From Thuidium tamariscinum (taxonomy: Eukaryota; Streptophyta; Bryopsida; Hypnales; Thuidiaceae), in contig OX344749.2 in assembly GCA_947034885.2 (NCBI GenBank), positions 3,735,501 to 3,799,500 of the forward strand: a DNA stretch of 64,000 bases. The letters run 5' to 3'. Below are positions 1 through 12,800 of the stretch, piece by piece. The stretch's first letter is position 1. The number at the start of each line of letters is the position of its first letter. A model generated the notes under the pieces. The model was not told the origin of the DNA and ran no database searches. It was given only the letters and a program-made list of their open reading frames with translations. Both the position numbers and the translations under genes were made by a program.

Positions 1-124
1 GACGCTTGCAGAATAACTTAGCTAGGATTCACAGAGTTCAAAATGCATCATTGTCCTTGATCGCTCGACACCCTTGTGTCCTTACGTCAGTGGCTGCATC
101 AAATGGCACATGTTCCGGTCACTT

Positions 125-900
125 CCACCTTCAGTGTGGCGTTGCCCCTCAGAAGCGGAGTTGCGTGTATAAAACTAGAGTTTCTCCGGGTCTTGCAAAT
201 GATAGAATAATAAGCTCTAGCTAGGCGTTCACTTGGAATCCACTCACCCACCCGGCCCGCGTACGTGGAGCCCTTCAGTAGCGGAGTTTTGAGTATAAAC
301 TACTGTTCAGTTCCTCCGGGTTTTGCAAATGATAAAATAAGAGGCTTTCACTTGGAATCCAACCAACCACCCGCGTGCAGCCCTTCAGTATCTCAACGAA
401 GTTTTGAATTGTGTATAAACCACTGTACAGTTTCTCCGGATCTCGCAAATGGTAGTATAATATAATAAGAGGCGTTCTACTTGGAATCCAAACTCCCGCG
501 TGTAAGTTACAGTGGCTTTCAGACAGTGATTAAGCAGAGTTTTGTGTATAACCTACTGTACAGTTTCTCCGGGTCTTGCAAATGATAGAATGATAAGAGG
601 CGTTCCACTTGGATTCCAGCCACCCGCGTACATATAAGTTACAGTAGCCCTTGAACAGTGATTAAGCAGAGTTTTGTGCGTAAACTACTGTACTGTACAG
701 TTTCTCCGGGTCTAGCAAATGATTCTAGAATAATAAGAGGCGTTCACTTGCAATCCAACCACCGGGTGTAACTTAAGTTACAGTAGCCCTTGAACAGCGG
801 TAAGTAACTTGAGCGGAGTTTGGTGTATACCCCACCGTACAGTACGTTTCCCCGGGTCTTGCCAATAGAATAAGGAGGCGCTCACGTCCTTGGCCTCCAA
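125..900. repeat. Six-copy degenerate tandem repeat, unit about 120-146 bp
   Basis: A block beginning with TTTCTCCGGGTCTTGCAAAT, or a close variant, recurs at 181, 311, 431, 564, 701 and 847. Spacings are 130, 120, 133, 137 and 146 bp. Each unit carries an ACTGTACAG-like stretch before the block, an AATAAGAGGCGTTC-like stretch after it, then a GGAATCCAACCACC-like stretch. Copies differ by many substitutions and small indels, so the array is old. Open frames across it are chance. The array may extend left of the window. No function can be assigned. Confidence 0.85.
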
Positions 901-1561
901 CCACCGAGTAGCCCTGACGTCGCCACTTAAGTTAGGGTGTACTGTCCGCAGTATGAAATGAATATTGTGCATTGAAAACCCATGGAGATATAATATAAGG
1001 CCCTGGAGATTTGCAGAGATACTAAAGCATACGTGTACAAAGATTCTTTGATCAGATCTAACGTGTGCGACCAGTGAGGGTTTGCGAGGGGCTCGCTGTT
1101 TGGAGGACAAGGACGGTACCTTCCTTTCCTCATGTCGAAATTGGTGCAAACTAGCGGTGCCATATGCAGACTGAATCAGGCAGGCCACGAATCAGCTGGC
1201 AAGAACCTGGAGTCCTGGACCCGGAAAAAGGACCGACGCTCTTGTCCAGTGGTGGGGAGCCATTGGAATGACAAATCGGAAGCTTTTCAGAACGGCCGAG
1301 AGGGAGGGCAGAGGGGATGATTTCCGTCCGTTAGCGGGGGAACTGAAGGACGGACTTCAGTTCCTTGGGGGCATGATTAGGATTAGGTGCGTCACCCAAA
1401 ACTTGGATTATTTCAAGTACTTTTTAATCCCCAAACGATTAAGGGAGGATCCCATTGCGAATTTTAGGGGCAAGGTTTCTAGGATCTTGAGCCTACAAGT
1501 CTAGAAACATAGGCTCACATCTATATTATCAGTATCATTCGTACTTATAGGATGCATTTAC
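901..1561. other. Gene-free stretch, moderate GC, nothing recognised
   Basis: GC content is higher than in the neighbouring DNA and short open frames exist on both strands (for example 1132-1320 plus and 778-1188 minus). None resembles a known protein and none joins across plausible splice sites. It may be an old gene fragment or unique spacer. Confidence 0.4.
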
Positions 1562-1564
1562 TAT

Positions 1565-1792
1565 CACTAGAAGAAAAACGCAGAAATCCCTGTTTATTTC
1601 AACAAAACATGTCAGGTAGATTGTGTTGAGATTGCGTCGCTGAAAATGCTGAAAACGCAGGAAAAACGCAGAAAAACATAGAAAATGCGTTTTTGTGTGT
1701 TTTTGGTTTTTTTTTCCGCGTTTTCAGCAATGCAGTCTCAACACAATCTACCTGACGTGTTCTGTTTAAATAAACAAGGATTTCTTCTAGTG
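1565..1792. mobile_element. CACTA-type foldback MITE, TSD TAT
   Basis: The 228-bp element starts CACTAGAAGAAA and ends TTTCTTCTAGTG. It is flanked by the 3-bp direct repeat TAT (1562-1564 and 1793-1795), as expected for CACTA (En/Spm) transposition. The terminal inverted repeats extend about 60 bp with few mismatches (both contain TAGATTGTGTTGAGA or its complement). The centre holds A-rich AACGCAG repeats opposite a T-rich run. There is no coding capacity, so it is non-autonomous. Confidence 0.85.
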
Positions 1793-1795
1793 TAT

Positions 1796-2595
1796 AGAAC
1801 ACCTTCAATGGTTATAGGTACCTAAATTGTAGGTATGTGTGTTATTAGCACTTTCAATGGTTGCAAGGTATCTAGTTTTATCTAGGTTCAAGCCTTGAGG
1901 CTTGCATTTCTCAATTCTCATGCAAAATTAATGTCACATTGTTTGAGGTGGGAGAAGTTATGCATCTTCGATTGACATTATAAGTGTGGATTTTAGTCAT
2001 TCTAATTTACATGTAGAGTTTTGTTTCACATCATTATAGTAAATATTGCAAAAGCTACAACTTTTTTTAAATTTTAGTGCCAAACCAAGCATCTAATAGT
2101 ATATTCCAAAAAAATTAATCAATTTTAATTGATTGTACACATTGATACTTAGTCAAAGATATTTGAACCATTCAAATCTAAATGTAAGATGAAAGTTATG
2201 AGGAATTTTATTTTGCAAGAAATGAAGGAAATTCCTTCACTTTTTTATTAAAAAAATTTAGTGGTTTAGGGTTTTCTTCATTAAGTTTCATGTTCCAATG
2301 TATAAATTTTTTTAAATGATTACAAAATTTTTCTTGGTTAAATTTTTTGACATTTATTCACAATCAATTTTCCAACATATCGACTAAAATATACAAGTTA
2401 TGAGACAAACATGCATTGGCTTCTATAAATTTTGAAAGACCAAACTTCACTTTAAAAGAAGGCTAGAAATACCTACTTTGGAAAGTTTTGGCACATTGAA
2501 CTTGTAAAGCCTAGGCCAATTTTCACTCTAAAATTTTACGGCATATTTACATTGAATTAATCTCTTAAATTTCTTTACTATGTTTTCATTGAAAA
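1796..2595. other. AT-rich gene-free DNA
   Basis: There are no open frames of note and no splice-linked coding signal. The sequence AACACCTTCAATGGTT at 1799-1814 recurs inverted near 5373-5390 and, diverged, near 1852. This may be a terminal repeat of a decayed 3.6-kb element, but no target duplication is visible. Confidence 0.4.
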
Positions 2596-2599
2596 TACC

Positions 2600-3335
2600 T
2601 TAAAACTACTATTTTTAGTATAAGAACCAAATTTTGGAAAAAAGAACCATTTTAATAATCATGTAACTATAAGATCTTGTAGTATGTTGACTTGAAAACA
2701 TGTAGAGAAAATTTCTGAAAATTTTCACCACATTGATTGCAAGATATTAGCATTTGAATTCACAAAAATCCTTTTTTGGGCCCTATAAAAAATTCGGTAG
2801 CTTCACTTCACAAGCTCACATATATATGAAAAAAAGACCAAAATAGAAGTGTTTCTTTGGTTTCATTCTTCAAAGCAAGTTGGCAACATGCTTGAAAATT
2901 TCTACATCATTTGGAATTGTACAACATATAGGAAACAAACAATAAGTAGAAAGAAGTAGAGAATGATTCAAAATACAAAATTATTAAGAATTTAGTTACA
3001 AAATTGATAAATACCAATGGTTGAAATGTTGCAATAAACAATTTACATTCTATGATTTTATTTTTTTCTCAAGATTTATTTAAAGCCAAGTAAAATAAAG
3101 GACTTAAAAGTTTATTTCAAAGTAGAAAATCCATAGTTGCTGGCAAACAAAAACTCTTCATAACTTTCAACTAATTCTTAAAAATGGAATGATTAAAAGC
3201 TTTACATGTATATATTAGTTTTAAAAACAAATTCAAAATTTTTGTTCCAAAAAAAATTAAATTATGTGCTTGAATTGTCCATTTACTAAAAAAATTAATA
3301 TACTAGGCCATAACTTTCGATAGGTATTCCAAATG
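2600..3335 (+). mobile_element. Decayed copy of the 0.94-kb TTAA-flanked element
   Basis: The interior matches the copies at 18362-19300 and 31622-32564 in the same order: the ATCTTGTAGTA block (near 2674), the TTCACCACATTGATTGCAAG block, the TTCACTTCACAAGCTCACAT block, GTACAACATATAGGAAA (near 2919), AGTAGAAAGAAGTAGA, and a CCATAACTTT block near 3310. The diagnostic TTAACCCC ends are not recognisable, so the limits are approximate. It is the oldest of the four long copies. Confidence 0.65.
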
Positions 3336-6300
3336 TCTTGAATTTTAGTAGTCATGAAAGACATTCCTTGTCCCCACCTTCAAATAATATTTGGGCCCAA
3401 AACATCAAAATTTCTAGTCACATGTATATGCTTGAAATTACTACATTGCTAAATTTAATAGGCAAATCGTTTAGGGATAAATTAGAAGATACTATACTTG
3501 GATGTGTAAGAATAAATATCTAAATAAAAATTTATCCATGCTTTACATATAAGCACTATGAAGTAGTTTAAAACTACAAAACATTGTGATATATTAGGGA
3601 TTAAGTTCACATGGATTCCTAACATGTGTATACATGGTCTTTGTACACCAAATCAATGTCCTACAAGAAGAATCATGTGACAAATTAGACAATTTGTGAA
3701 TCTTCTTAAATTGTGTTCACTACTAAAATAAGTAATGAAAATGGATCATTTGTAGAATATTTTGGTATCGCATGACTTCTTGTTGTGAATTTCAACTTTA
3801 ACTTTAAAGTCCCAAAGTCCCCTTGAGAGAAAAAATTAGAATTCATGTAAGCCTATATAATCTCAAATTTTTAGCACAATTTTTGAATTTTTTTTTCAAA
3901 ATAGAGAAACATGCTAGAATTGTAGAAATATAGTTTATTTCAATTAGTACATAGGAATAAAAAAAATCCCCCCCTTAAATTCATAATAGAGTTTATTAGG
4001 TAGCCAAAAAAATCATTATTATTTAGGTAACATTTTTAGGATTTGGTGAATCAAAATAACTACTTTGCAATCATCTCAAAATCATCAAGACTAATCCGAA
4101 TTCCTCTACCAATAGGAGAATTAGATTCCATGGTCTCAAATGCAAAAACTAGTTGAAGCAAAACATTGTGGACCAACAAGCAAAGCTAGTATATGAGCAT
4201 AGAGAGGAAGCAAGGAATGTAGACCACTTTCAGTGGTTATAAGAGTACCTATATGACAAATACATATAATAATATTTAAGATGCCTTTCACTAATGATAC
4301 GGTGCCTTTGTTTTAAAAACAATTTCTATAACAAACTCTAGGAGCACCAAACCTACACTCTACTATAGTGGCATTCCCCATAAACCTGCAGACCCTGAGC
4401 TTTGGAATCAAGGACTCAGAAGGGAGCCCAAAAGAGTTAGACACCATGACACCAGGGCAAGGGAACAAGAAGAATCAGTACTTCTTATCACTAGAATAGG
4501 CCGACCAACAAACTCTCAATGAGTATTTTGTTTGGTATTTAATTATATTTTTATTTCTATCTTCACTTCTTATTCAAATGACTGAAACCAACTTTCATTG
4601 CACAAGGAAAGAATACAGTATTCTATAATTTTCTTTCATATAGCAGTCATCAAACAAACAGACCAGCTGATACTGGAAGTGCAACTCATCTCACAATTCA
4701 AGCTCCTTCAAACTGTTTCCAGGAGTAATATGCACTGAAAAGATGTTTTAACTTACATGTAGGGATTCACAGAGAGTCAAATCTGTTTATGCATATTATT
4801 TGTTTCAGTTAAAACAAAGTTACATCTAATATGAAGTAACATTTCATAACATTCAGGAGCATGCCCTGTCACTCCCTTGGCTGTATAAGAACTTGAATGT
4901 ACATCACCACTACAATCTGACCTGCAATGGGTCTGCTCCCATTTATTCTGTAATGGGGTAGTTTACCTTAGTTGATGGTAGGAATATTACAACATCCAAT
5001 AGTATTTCATCAATAGCTAAGTGGAGAGGGGGAGACTCAATGTGATGAGCAGGAGACATGGAGGAATTCATAGGCAATGGGCATGAAGGCCACTGAATGT
5101 TATGTTACACTTCTTTTAAAATTGATATTCTCACAATTGATACTCTGTTACATATGTCTTGATATGTTGTTAGTGATTAAGGTAGAGCACACTAGTGACA
5201 CTTTCATGTCAAAGTCATTACCTTGAGATTCCCAAACAATCAAATGAATAAAGTCTAGATGTATAGAGATATTTTTTAGATCAGTAAGTATTGATCACAA
5301 TGGTGCTAATATGTGAGCATGAAAGTATGAGCATGTTAGCCTTGAGCATATATATAAATAGGTATCATGCAACCATTGAAGGTGTTCATAACATAAATAC
5401 CTATGATATAGATATTTATAGCATATATGTACTATAATTATAGAAGATTCCTATAATATAGACACTTATATCATAGGTGTATAGTCTTCTAGGCTCATGG
5501 GCTTACACTCCTATACTCACATAATAACAACCCTCGTGTCAATCGGCATGTGGCTATAGGATCTAGTGAATCAAGAAGCACCATTGAAAAGTTAATTATA
5601 ATGTATGTACAAGCAAGTCAAATAGGACATTAGACAATATGTAAACAAGTGGAGAATAGTAGACAAAATCATGGTTACAATTGCAAAACAGTTGTACATG
5701 GATAGGAGTAGAGGAAAATATGCAAAGAAATTGATTTCCTTACATTGCTCCTAGCTTGGTTGGGCTTGTAGTTGATAGGCAACAAATGCATTTAGATACT
5801 AGCTATATTAATTTAATTTATTGTCTTATTAGTGCATTTGACTCTAATTTAGCAAAAATAACATACACTATATTGTTAAAATATTATTGATTGTACCAAT
5901 TTTCAATAAGAACAAATTTATAGAGATTGTAATCCCCCCATAGCAATAAGATGTATCGGTGTAGTTAATCTACAATGTGGCCTTTGTTTTGCCAACATTA
6001 AGCTTTGTCCTTCTAGTTGTTATTCCCTTAGAATATTCTATTTTTGTAGCCAACCCAATATTGATGGACCTTTACTTAATCCTCACTTGAGAGATGAAAT
6101 TGCTTTTACATCCATAGATATCTATGAAATATACAAAATTTTCATACAAAAACATTCATTTGTTCATTTGAACTTGGATTATTGAATGTGTTTGCAATTA
6201 ATTTAGTGTGTGTTTGCACTCGGTGATCCAATATTGTTAGTAAACAGAATCTAGTTTTCAAATGTTTGTTATCTATCTAAATTCAATACTAACATTCACC

Positions 6301-8055
6301 CTAACTCGGCTTATAATGCCAAGATTTTGTAACAATATATTGATTTCAAAAGTTGAAAAAAATTGAAGGATTCTGTATGTGGCCTCATTTTTCATCTAGA
6401 CTATATAATTTATACAGTTTTTAGAAAAAATATTTGTTCAAATCATACCTTTACACCTAGTGTTCATTGATTTGACAAAACTTGTAGGATGAAAATGCTT
6501 AGCTAGACTTAATTGAGAGTCAGTTTGAGAGGGTTACACAGAGGGTGAATGAGACTTTTGTACACAATGAGGTTTAGAGCTTTGTCATGGACATAACCTA
6601 GAGAGGCATATAGTCCTTCCCAGTATTGTGTTGGTGTGGGATATTTCTTGAACAAAATATCAAGGATACAATAAGTAATATGTGTACATGTATACTCAAT
6701 CATCTATCAACTAACTCTAACATGTGATACTCATTGCTAATAAAGTCCTTTGGCCTTTCATTAGAGGTGAGAATGAGAATTCATCATTGAGAGCAAAGGT
6801 GTTGCTTTTCACAAAGAGCAACACGGAGGTTTAGACTATGTGACCAAGTTCACCACTTTTGGAGTTTCCTCACTATCATCTATTGATATTTTATCATTGG
6901 TTAGAAAGCAATAGCACTGTTCTAGCGGGTGGAGAGCAAGTTTAGAACCAACAAAAATTGAAAAGACCATGGCAAAGTGAAAATTTACACTTGAAATTTT
7001 TAGTCAAATAGCCAGAGAATGATGTGGATAACACGTGTCTTCCGTGGCAAGAAAAATTTCCAAATTTTGAGTTGCATGGAATTTATACCAAGTCCATCTT
7101 GGAAAGGTAGCTTGACGGAAACCTTCAGATGACCTTTAGAGCCAAATTCAAGTTCTTAACTCTAATCATTTGAAAGGAACTTAATCACATTATAAACCAC
7201 CCTAGTTAGAAAATGCATTGAGATTTATAGATACCACAAGACACTTTGTGACCCCTTTCCACTTTACATTTACCTCCAAAGGTCATGACTTTGAATTGAA
7301 ATAAGGTAGAACCACCTATAACCAATTGGTCCTCCATAGCCAACCTATTCATGAACATATTTCCAACCAAGGCTAGAATGAGTTTTTTTTCTCATTTTTA
7401 AAGTTGGGACTAAAAGTTCATGGCATGTGTCCCAAAGTAGTGTGCAAGGAAGTAGAAAGGAGTGAGTAAAAAAATAATTTTTTGGGTGATTGAAATTAGA
7501 ATACTCTACATATTGGTATTTGGTCTAGCACACTTTATGCCTTCCAAAGTTCATAGTAATTTCAATTCATGTGATAAAATTACCAAAGTTCTTGCATTCA
7601 CCATCATTTTTATCTTTACACCTTTGAAAATATTTGTTTTGCCTTGCACTATAGTAGATCATGTTTGAAATACCTTAAATGATTGGTTACGGGTGGTTCT
7701 ACCTTAACAACTTTTCAAGGCCAAACCTTGGACCTCAATGATATGAATTTTCTCCAAAGCTTCTCAATGTATGTGCAAAAAGGGCTTTATTTACCAAAGT
7801 CACATTATTTCAAATTAGTATAGTACTATAGGTTAACGCTATTTTTCACTCTCAATAATTAGTGTACACTAAATCTTCCACCTTTGACAAAATCATTAAT
7901 GCTTGGGTGTGTACAGTAATACAAGATGTAGTTATTCCATATTGAAAATTCAAACTAAGAAAATGTGAAATATTTACGATAGTTACATCAGTTGGGCAAT
8001 TGCAAGTGAACCACCAAATTATTGAATATAGGTGCATAGCAAATTGATTGTGAAT
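3336..8055. other. Long AT-rich gene-free interval
   Basis: I see no coding exons, RNA genes or complete transposon in this 4.7 kb. Frames are short and stop-rich on both strands. A slightly GC-richer patch at about 4370-4500 and another at 4640-5100 contain no recognisable protein. The interval is probably old transposon debris. Confidence 0.5.
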
Positions 8056-8058
8056 TGT

Positions 8059-8173
8059 CACTACAAAAAATGAGCGTACAAATGACTTGTCTATAATGAC
8101 TTCAAAACAATCATTTTATAATCATTGTTAAGTTTTAACCATTGTGTGGACACTTTTGTTTTGTTTTGTAGTG
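8059..8173. mobile_element. Short CACTA-type MITE, TSD TGT
   Basis: The 115-bp element starts CACTACAAAAAA and ends TTTTGTAGTG. It is flanked by TGT direct repeats (8056-8058 and 8174-8176). Inside is a shorter imperfect hairpin (AATCATTTTATAATCATTGTT region). It is non-coding. Confidence 0.75.
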
Positions 8174-8176
8174 TGT

Positions 8177-9780
8177 GTTGTTCAAATGGGTGTATTGTAC
8201 ATTCTTGGACAAGGAATTTACAACCAAGAATCTAGGTGTGATGGTTTTGGGATGGGCAACTTTAGGTGTGCTATTGACAGTACTGAACCCTTTGACAGAT
8301 TGTAGATTGCACAGTTGAATCAAACCTGAAAAAATTTGGGAACCACGTTAGCAAGGTTTTCAACTCATGAGTTCAATATGTTGTGATAAAATGAAGAATC
8401 TAAATTCTTTTGCAAGACCTGATGTCCACGAAGCTGGTGAAGACTGTTCAGAAATGGGTAGGCAATCATATGTCTTGGAGCTGAGAAATTGTAAAAGTAT
8501 GGCTCGGTTATCTCTAAGGCTACCCTTTTCCAAAAGAAGGAGGTGGACATGCTCTCCAACAGGATTCCGTAACGTCACCAAGGAGGGTACACCCAAAAGC
8601 GTAGCTGACCTTAAAGCACCATCTATAGTCTGTGTACATTTCCAAAATCACTTATGTACCTATTTGGATGGAGTGCTCTTACAAAAACAAACTTTGATCC
8701 TTAATAACTTATGCATACTATATCCAAATGCTGCGTTTTTTAATGCATTGGAACATGATTTCATTTGCCAACAAGACTATATGAAAATCTGAACAGCCTG
8801 GTAATAGTAACTAAGCTTAGCCACAGTACCAATTTTTGGTGCTTTTGAGTGTACCCACCTTAAAGGTAGCCTGAAGATGGTGATAACTTCCTGCCTTGCT
8901 AAGTTGAGACAAGAGCAGGCAATACCAAAGATGATCACCCCCCTCTGCAATCTGGCTCATCAAATCAAATAATTTTTCTTACAATCAATGATCAAGTGGA
9001 AAGTGTGCAATATATTACAGAATTTCATTGCAAAGAGGACATGTTAACCCTTGAATGCCTGAATCCCCTTTTTTTTTAATTTTGGTAAATTCTTGTTCAA
9101 ATCTTTGTGCAAATCTCAATAGCCTCCATGAATTTCATCAAATTGCACATAAAGAAAGATCATCATTCAGAGACACAACATTTAGTAGTCTTCATGCCCA
9201 CTACCTTTCCTTTATGCATGTTGTTCATCACATTGAGCCTTGAAGCATCTACTTAGCAATTGATGAATTATTGTTGGATGTGGAATATTCTATATCATTT
9301 ATTGTAGAGCTTAAGCAATGATAGTGCATGCTATGGAATGTTATGAATTCAAAAACTACTTGGGATGATTAGGTAGGCATTTGGATGAAAAAAAATGAGC
9401 TTGAAAGTTTTGCTCACCATAAAAGATAAGATTTTGAAAAGCTCAAGGATGAACCTTGAAAGGCTAATGAAACCAAAAAAACTACTTATGACTAACTATC
9501 TAGATTGCCAAGTGATTGCCACAAACACTTTTCTAGTTTTTTTCATTCATCACTACAAGAGAATGTAATTTCTATCAAAATTGATTTGATAGGTGAAATT
9601 GAATTTTGAATGTGTGTCACATATATAGTTTTGGAGTTTTTTAGTACTATCAAGTACCTTTCTTGAAGAATTAAATTGACAAACTTGGTATGCTAGCTCT
9701 TCTAGTAGAAATACATCTTTTCAAGAGAAAGATTTCCAAAAACATGTTCCAGATGTGTTTTGTATTGGCCTAAAGTGTGC
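8177..9780. other. Gene-free interval with one GC-richer patch
   Basis: At 8360-8960 GC rises and a 141-codon frame (8367-8792, plus) and a 78-codon frame (8360-8596, minus) overlap. Neither resembles a known family and neither has convincing flanking exons. A decayed gene fragment is possible. A CACTA-like end (CACTACAAGAGAATG, 9550-9564) appears without a matching partner. The rest is AT-rich filler. Confidence 0.4.
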
Positions 9781-9783
9781 AAT

Positions 9784-9999
9784 TACTAATAGAACTCCTT
9801 GTTTAATGTGACGAGGCCTAATTTTTCTTGATGGATTTTTCTAGGCATCAAAAGTAACAACCCATGTTTTTATGTCAGCATTGATGTTGTGTTGAAAATT
9901 TTTGTTGACATAAAAACACGGGTTGTTACTTTTGATGCCTAGCAAAATCCGTCAAGAAAAATTAGGCCTTGTCACATTAAACGGGGGTTTCTACTAGTG
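9784..9999. mobile_element. CACTA-type foldback MITE, TSD AAT
   Basis: The 216-bp hairpin has arms TACTAATAGAACTCC... and ...GGGGGTTTCTACTAGTG, so the left end has one change from CACTA. Flanking direct repeats are AAT (9781-9783 and 10000-10002). The arms pair over about 90 bp, for example GCATCAAAAGTAACAACCC against GGGTTGTTACTTTTGATGC. The loop lies near 9880-9905. There is no protein. Confidence 0.85.
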
Positions 10000-10194
10000 A
10001 ATATTCATGTTGAATTTATGTTGAATTAAAAGTGTTTTTTAGTTTTAGCTTTGACATTCTTTTTTTCTTCTTAGATGGAAACAATGGCCACTTTCAAAAT
10101 AAAATTTATTAGTTTCTTTTCTAATTTAAAAAATAAAAATGTAGAAGTTTCATTTTCTGGCATAAATTGTAGCATATGGGTCAAAATAGTATTT

Positions 10195-10480
10195 TAGGGT
10201 ATACAAAAATACTCTACAGTACTGCTTGGGGGCCCATGTTCCTTTAATCTATCACTATGAATTATTTTTTCATGGCAAATTAAGTTGTACCATCTATCCT
10301 AGCATGTCAATGATGAACATTATAAGTTGTCTAAATAATAAATGTAAAATTCAATCAACTATCCAAATTTCATTTTTGATGCCCTCAATAGTATTAAAGG
10401 AGATTCATAGTACAAAATGTATTAAATGTTGAAAATCATAAATGCAACAAATAGTACAAGTGTTTTTTGCAATCACCCTA
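10195..10480. mobile_element. Possible short TAGGGTG-family element
   Basis: The right end reads ACAAGTGTTTTTTGCAATCA then CCCTA, the complement of the terminus found at 33082, 33542 and 57006 (TAGGGTGATTGCAAGAAACA consensus). The proposed left end TAGGGTATACAAAAATACT is a poorer match. Interior sequence is AT-rich and non-coding. The boundary call is tentative. Confidence 0.4.
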
Positions 10481-10482
10481 CT

Positions 10483-11135
10483 ATAGAAATAAAGAATGCA
10501 CCTACTAGTCTATAAATTAGATCATTTTTGGCAAAGAGTAGGTAATAGGTCTTGTATTAGTCATGATTAGGTAGAATTACTTGCTTTGTTCTTTCCAATA
10601 TCATTTTTTCCAACAAAGTATAATTTAATGCTCAAAAAATTCATTTCAGACATTTGTTTTGTGTTCAATATAGATTGAAATTAATAAAAAGTCTATGACA
10701 TTCTTGCAATTTGTATTAACCTAGGATAGGTGCTAGAGCTAAAAGTGTCCTCTAAAAGACTTATAATCCCTAAGGGACAAGATCCATTGCCAAATTGTCA
10801 AATGTAATATTGAGTTGAATTTAACCTATCAAATTGAAATTGAATATCAATCCTATATTTTTATTATTTGAAAGTATGAATTGTCTATCATTGCAAAAAA
10901 ATTCAATTTGTTTCATGAAATATTGTCATTGTCATAAATTTTATAGCAAATAATGAAAATGAATAAGTAAAATTTGAAAAAATAGCCCACTTAGTTTGAA
11001 ATCTTTTCAATGGATGTGGGTAGAAAAATGGAAATTTGTGTGAAAATTTCTCAAGCTAATTGAATATTTTATTTTATTTACAACCAAAACACCCTTTCCA
11101 ATTAAATCCAAGTCAAATTCTACTATCAAGCTACT
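10483..11135. other. AT-rich gene-free DNA
   Basis: No coding, RNA or complete repeat signal is seen. It is mostly A/T runs with short chance frames. Confidence 0.45.
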
Positions 11136-11505
11136 CATTAGATGAAATTTACGGGTTCCTAGACTGCGGGAACGCAATTTTTGCCCTGTGAACTTGAATC
11201 CTATGTAGTTGCGACCTTACCACATAATTAATTTTTTTTTTCAATTCTTTTTGGACTTATTTTCATATTTCAAGATCCAATTTTTTTTTTAATATATTTT
11301 TTTATTAAAGTCGGCCACATAATTAAAAAAAAAATTCAATTCTTTTTAGACTTATTTTCATATTTCAAGATCCAATTTTTTTATTTTTTTATATATATAT
11401 TTTTATTAAAGTCGGCTTGACAACGGCCAACAGCATTGGAAGCCATTTTGGATTTCGGGAGTAGACCCAAAATGGCCCTGTAATGCCCTCAGATTTCTTC
11501 TAATG
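11136..11505. mobile_element. CATTAG-family non-autonomous element
   Basis: The 370-bp element has inverted ends CATTAGATGAAATTT and AGATTTCTTCTAATG. Just inside the left end is GGGTTCCTAGACTGCGGGAA, a motif shared in position with the elements at 20277, 34099 and 61692. The middle is A/T-rich and contains a direct duplication (TTCTTTTTGGACTTATTTTC near 11247 and a near copy at 11340). No reading frame is present. The target duplication is unclear. Confidence 0.65.
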
Positions 11506-11940
11506 TGTTTATCTTCTATGTATAAAATTCAGATACTTTTCACTTGTGAAAAATGTTTTTTTTAAATTGAAGTTGATTTTTCAGAAATTTGAACGGAAAC
11601 GTAAAATTATATTAATTTTTTTAAAAGAAAAATATGGAAATAAATTTATATTGTTTATAATCATAATTGAAGGTTACAATGATAAAAAATAATTTGTAAT
11701 TGAAAGTTTAGAATGATTTTAAAAGACAAAATAATGTAGTTTAGATTCTAATAATACATTGAGCCTTCAATTGGAATTATTTTCACTTTTTTGTTTTTTT
11801 TCAAAATTTCAAAATTGAGTAAAATCAAAAAAATTTAAGCTTCATATTCCTTGTTTAAACTAAAACCAAAAATTGTTATTTTGTGAGTTATATCAAAGGT
11901 ACAAGCACTTTTCAAATGTATAGACTTCTAGAGGTTAAAT
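11506..11940. other. AT-rich gene-free DNA
   Basis: Nothing recognisable is present. It is A/T-rich spacer between an element and a tandem-repeat block. Confidence 0.4.
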
Positions 11941-11942
11941 AA

Positions 11943-12800
11943 TTGTAGAAATAAATAATGCACTTCTTCATCCAAGAATCTATTCATTTTTGGGAGATGA
12001 ATTTGGACTCTTGTGTGATAAGCCTTGAATTGATAACCCTGCCATCAATCACTCGCACTTCCCTCGGCCTCTTCTTTGGCCGAATTTGTACTCGACACTC
12101 TTGAGCAAACTTAGGGTGCATGAAAATCCCCATAGCCCCCGAATTAGGGGAACACTGAGAAGTATGTATAGCTGACATTACCAACACTGGCCAATATCCT
12201 TAGATTCTTGAAACACCGTGGCTCATAAATCACGATCCAACTATCGATGGTCGAAGAAAGAGGTCAACACTGGCCAATATCCTTACATTCTTGAATCACC
12301 GTGGCTCATAAATCATGATCCAACTATTCAATGGTCGAAGAAAGAGGTGAGCTTTGATTCAACATATTGCCTTCGTAGAAGGACTACACTTGCAAAAACA
12401 ATTGCTGAGCATTTGAAGTATCAAAGACAAGGGAGTTGCTACGGTTGCAGAAAACCAAGGCATATTCGAGCAAGGCTAAGTCTTGGACATGTAGAAATGA
12501 AGAAAGCCACTTTACATTCAAGAATCTATTGATTTTTGGCATTTGACATATATCTTTGGTAAGAAGGCTACATCAATCCTTTGGCAATTGGGATTAAAGA
12601 ATTGTAGAAATGAAGATTGCACTTCATCCAAAAATCTATTGAATTTTGGCATAGGACTTTGATGACATGACTATATCCTTCCAAAATTAACCTACAGGAA
12701 TTAAAAGGATTGTAGAAATGAAGAGTGCACTTCTTCATCCAAGAATCTATTGAATTTTGGTATTGGACCTTGGACGACAAACCTACATCCTTCCAAAATT
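11943..12800. repeat. Dispersed and tandem repeats: about 113-bp unit (4 copies) and an 83-bp duplication
   Basis: A unit containing TTGTAGAAATGAAGA, a GCACTTCTTCATCCAAGAAT-like block and CTATTGAATTTTGGCA recurs at about 11943, 12490, 12602 and 12713. The last two are in clear tandem and also share CATCCTTCCAAAATTAACC. Separately, 12182-12264 is repeated at 12265-12347 (ACACTGGCCAATATCCTTA to GGTCGAAGAAAGAGGT) with few changes. Open frames across these copies are by-products of the repeats. Confidence 0.75.

Noticed and set aside
1799..5390. A 3.6-kb transposon defined by AACACCTTCAATGGTT inverted ends
   Set aside because: The repeats are short, a third diverged copy exists at 1852, and no target duplication or internal structure supports it.
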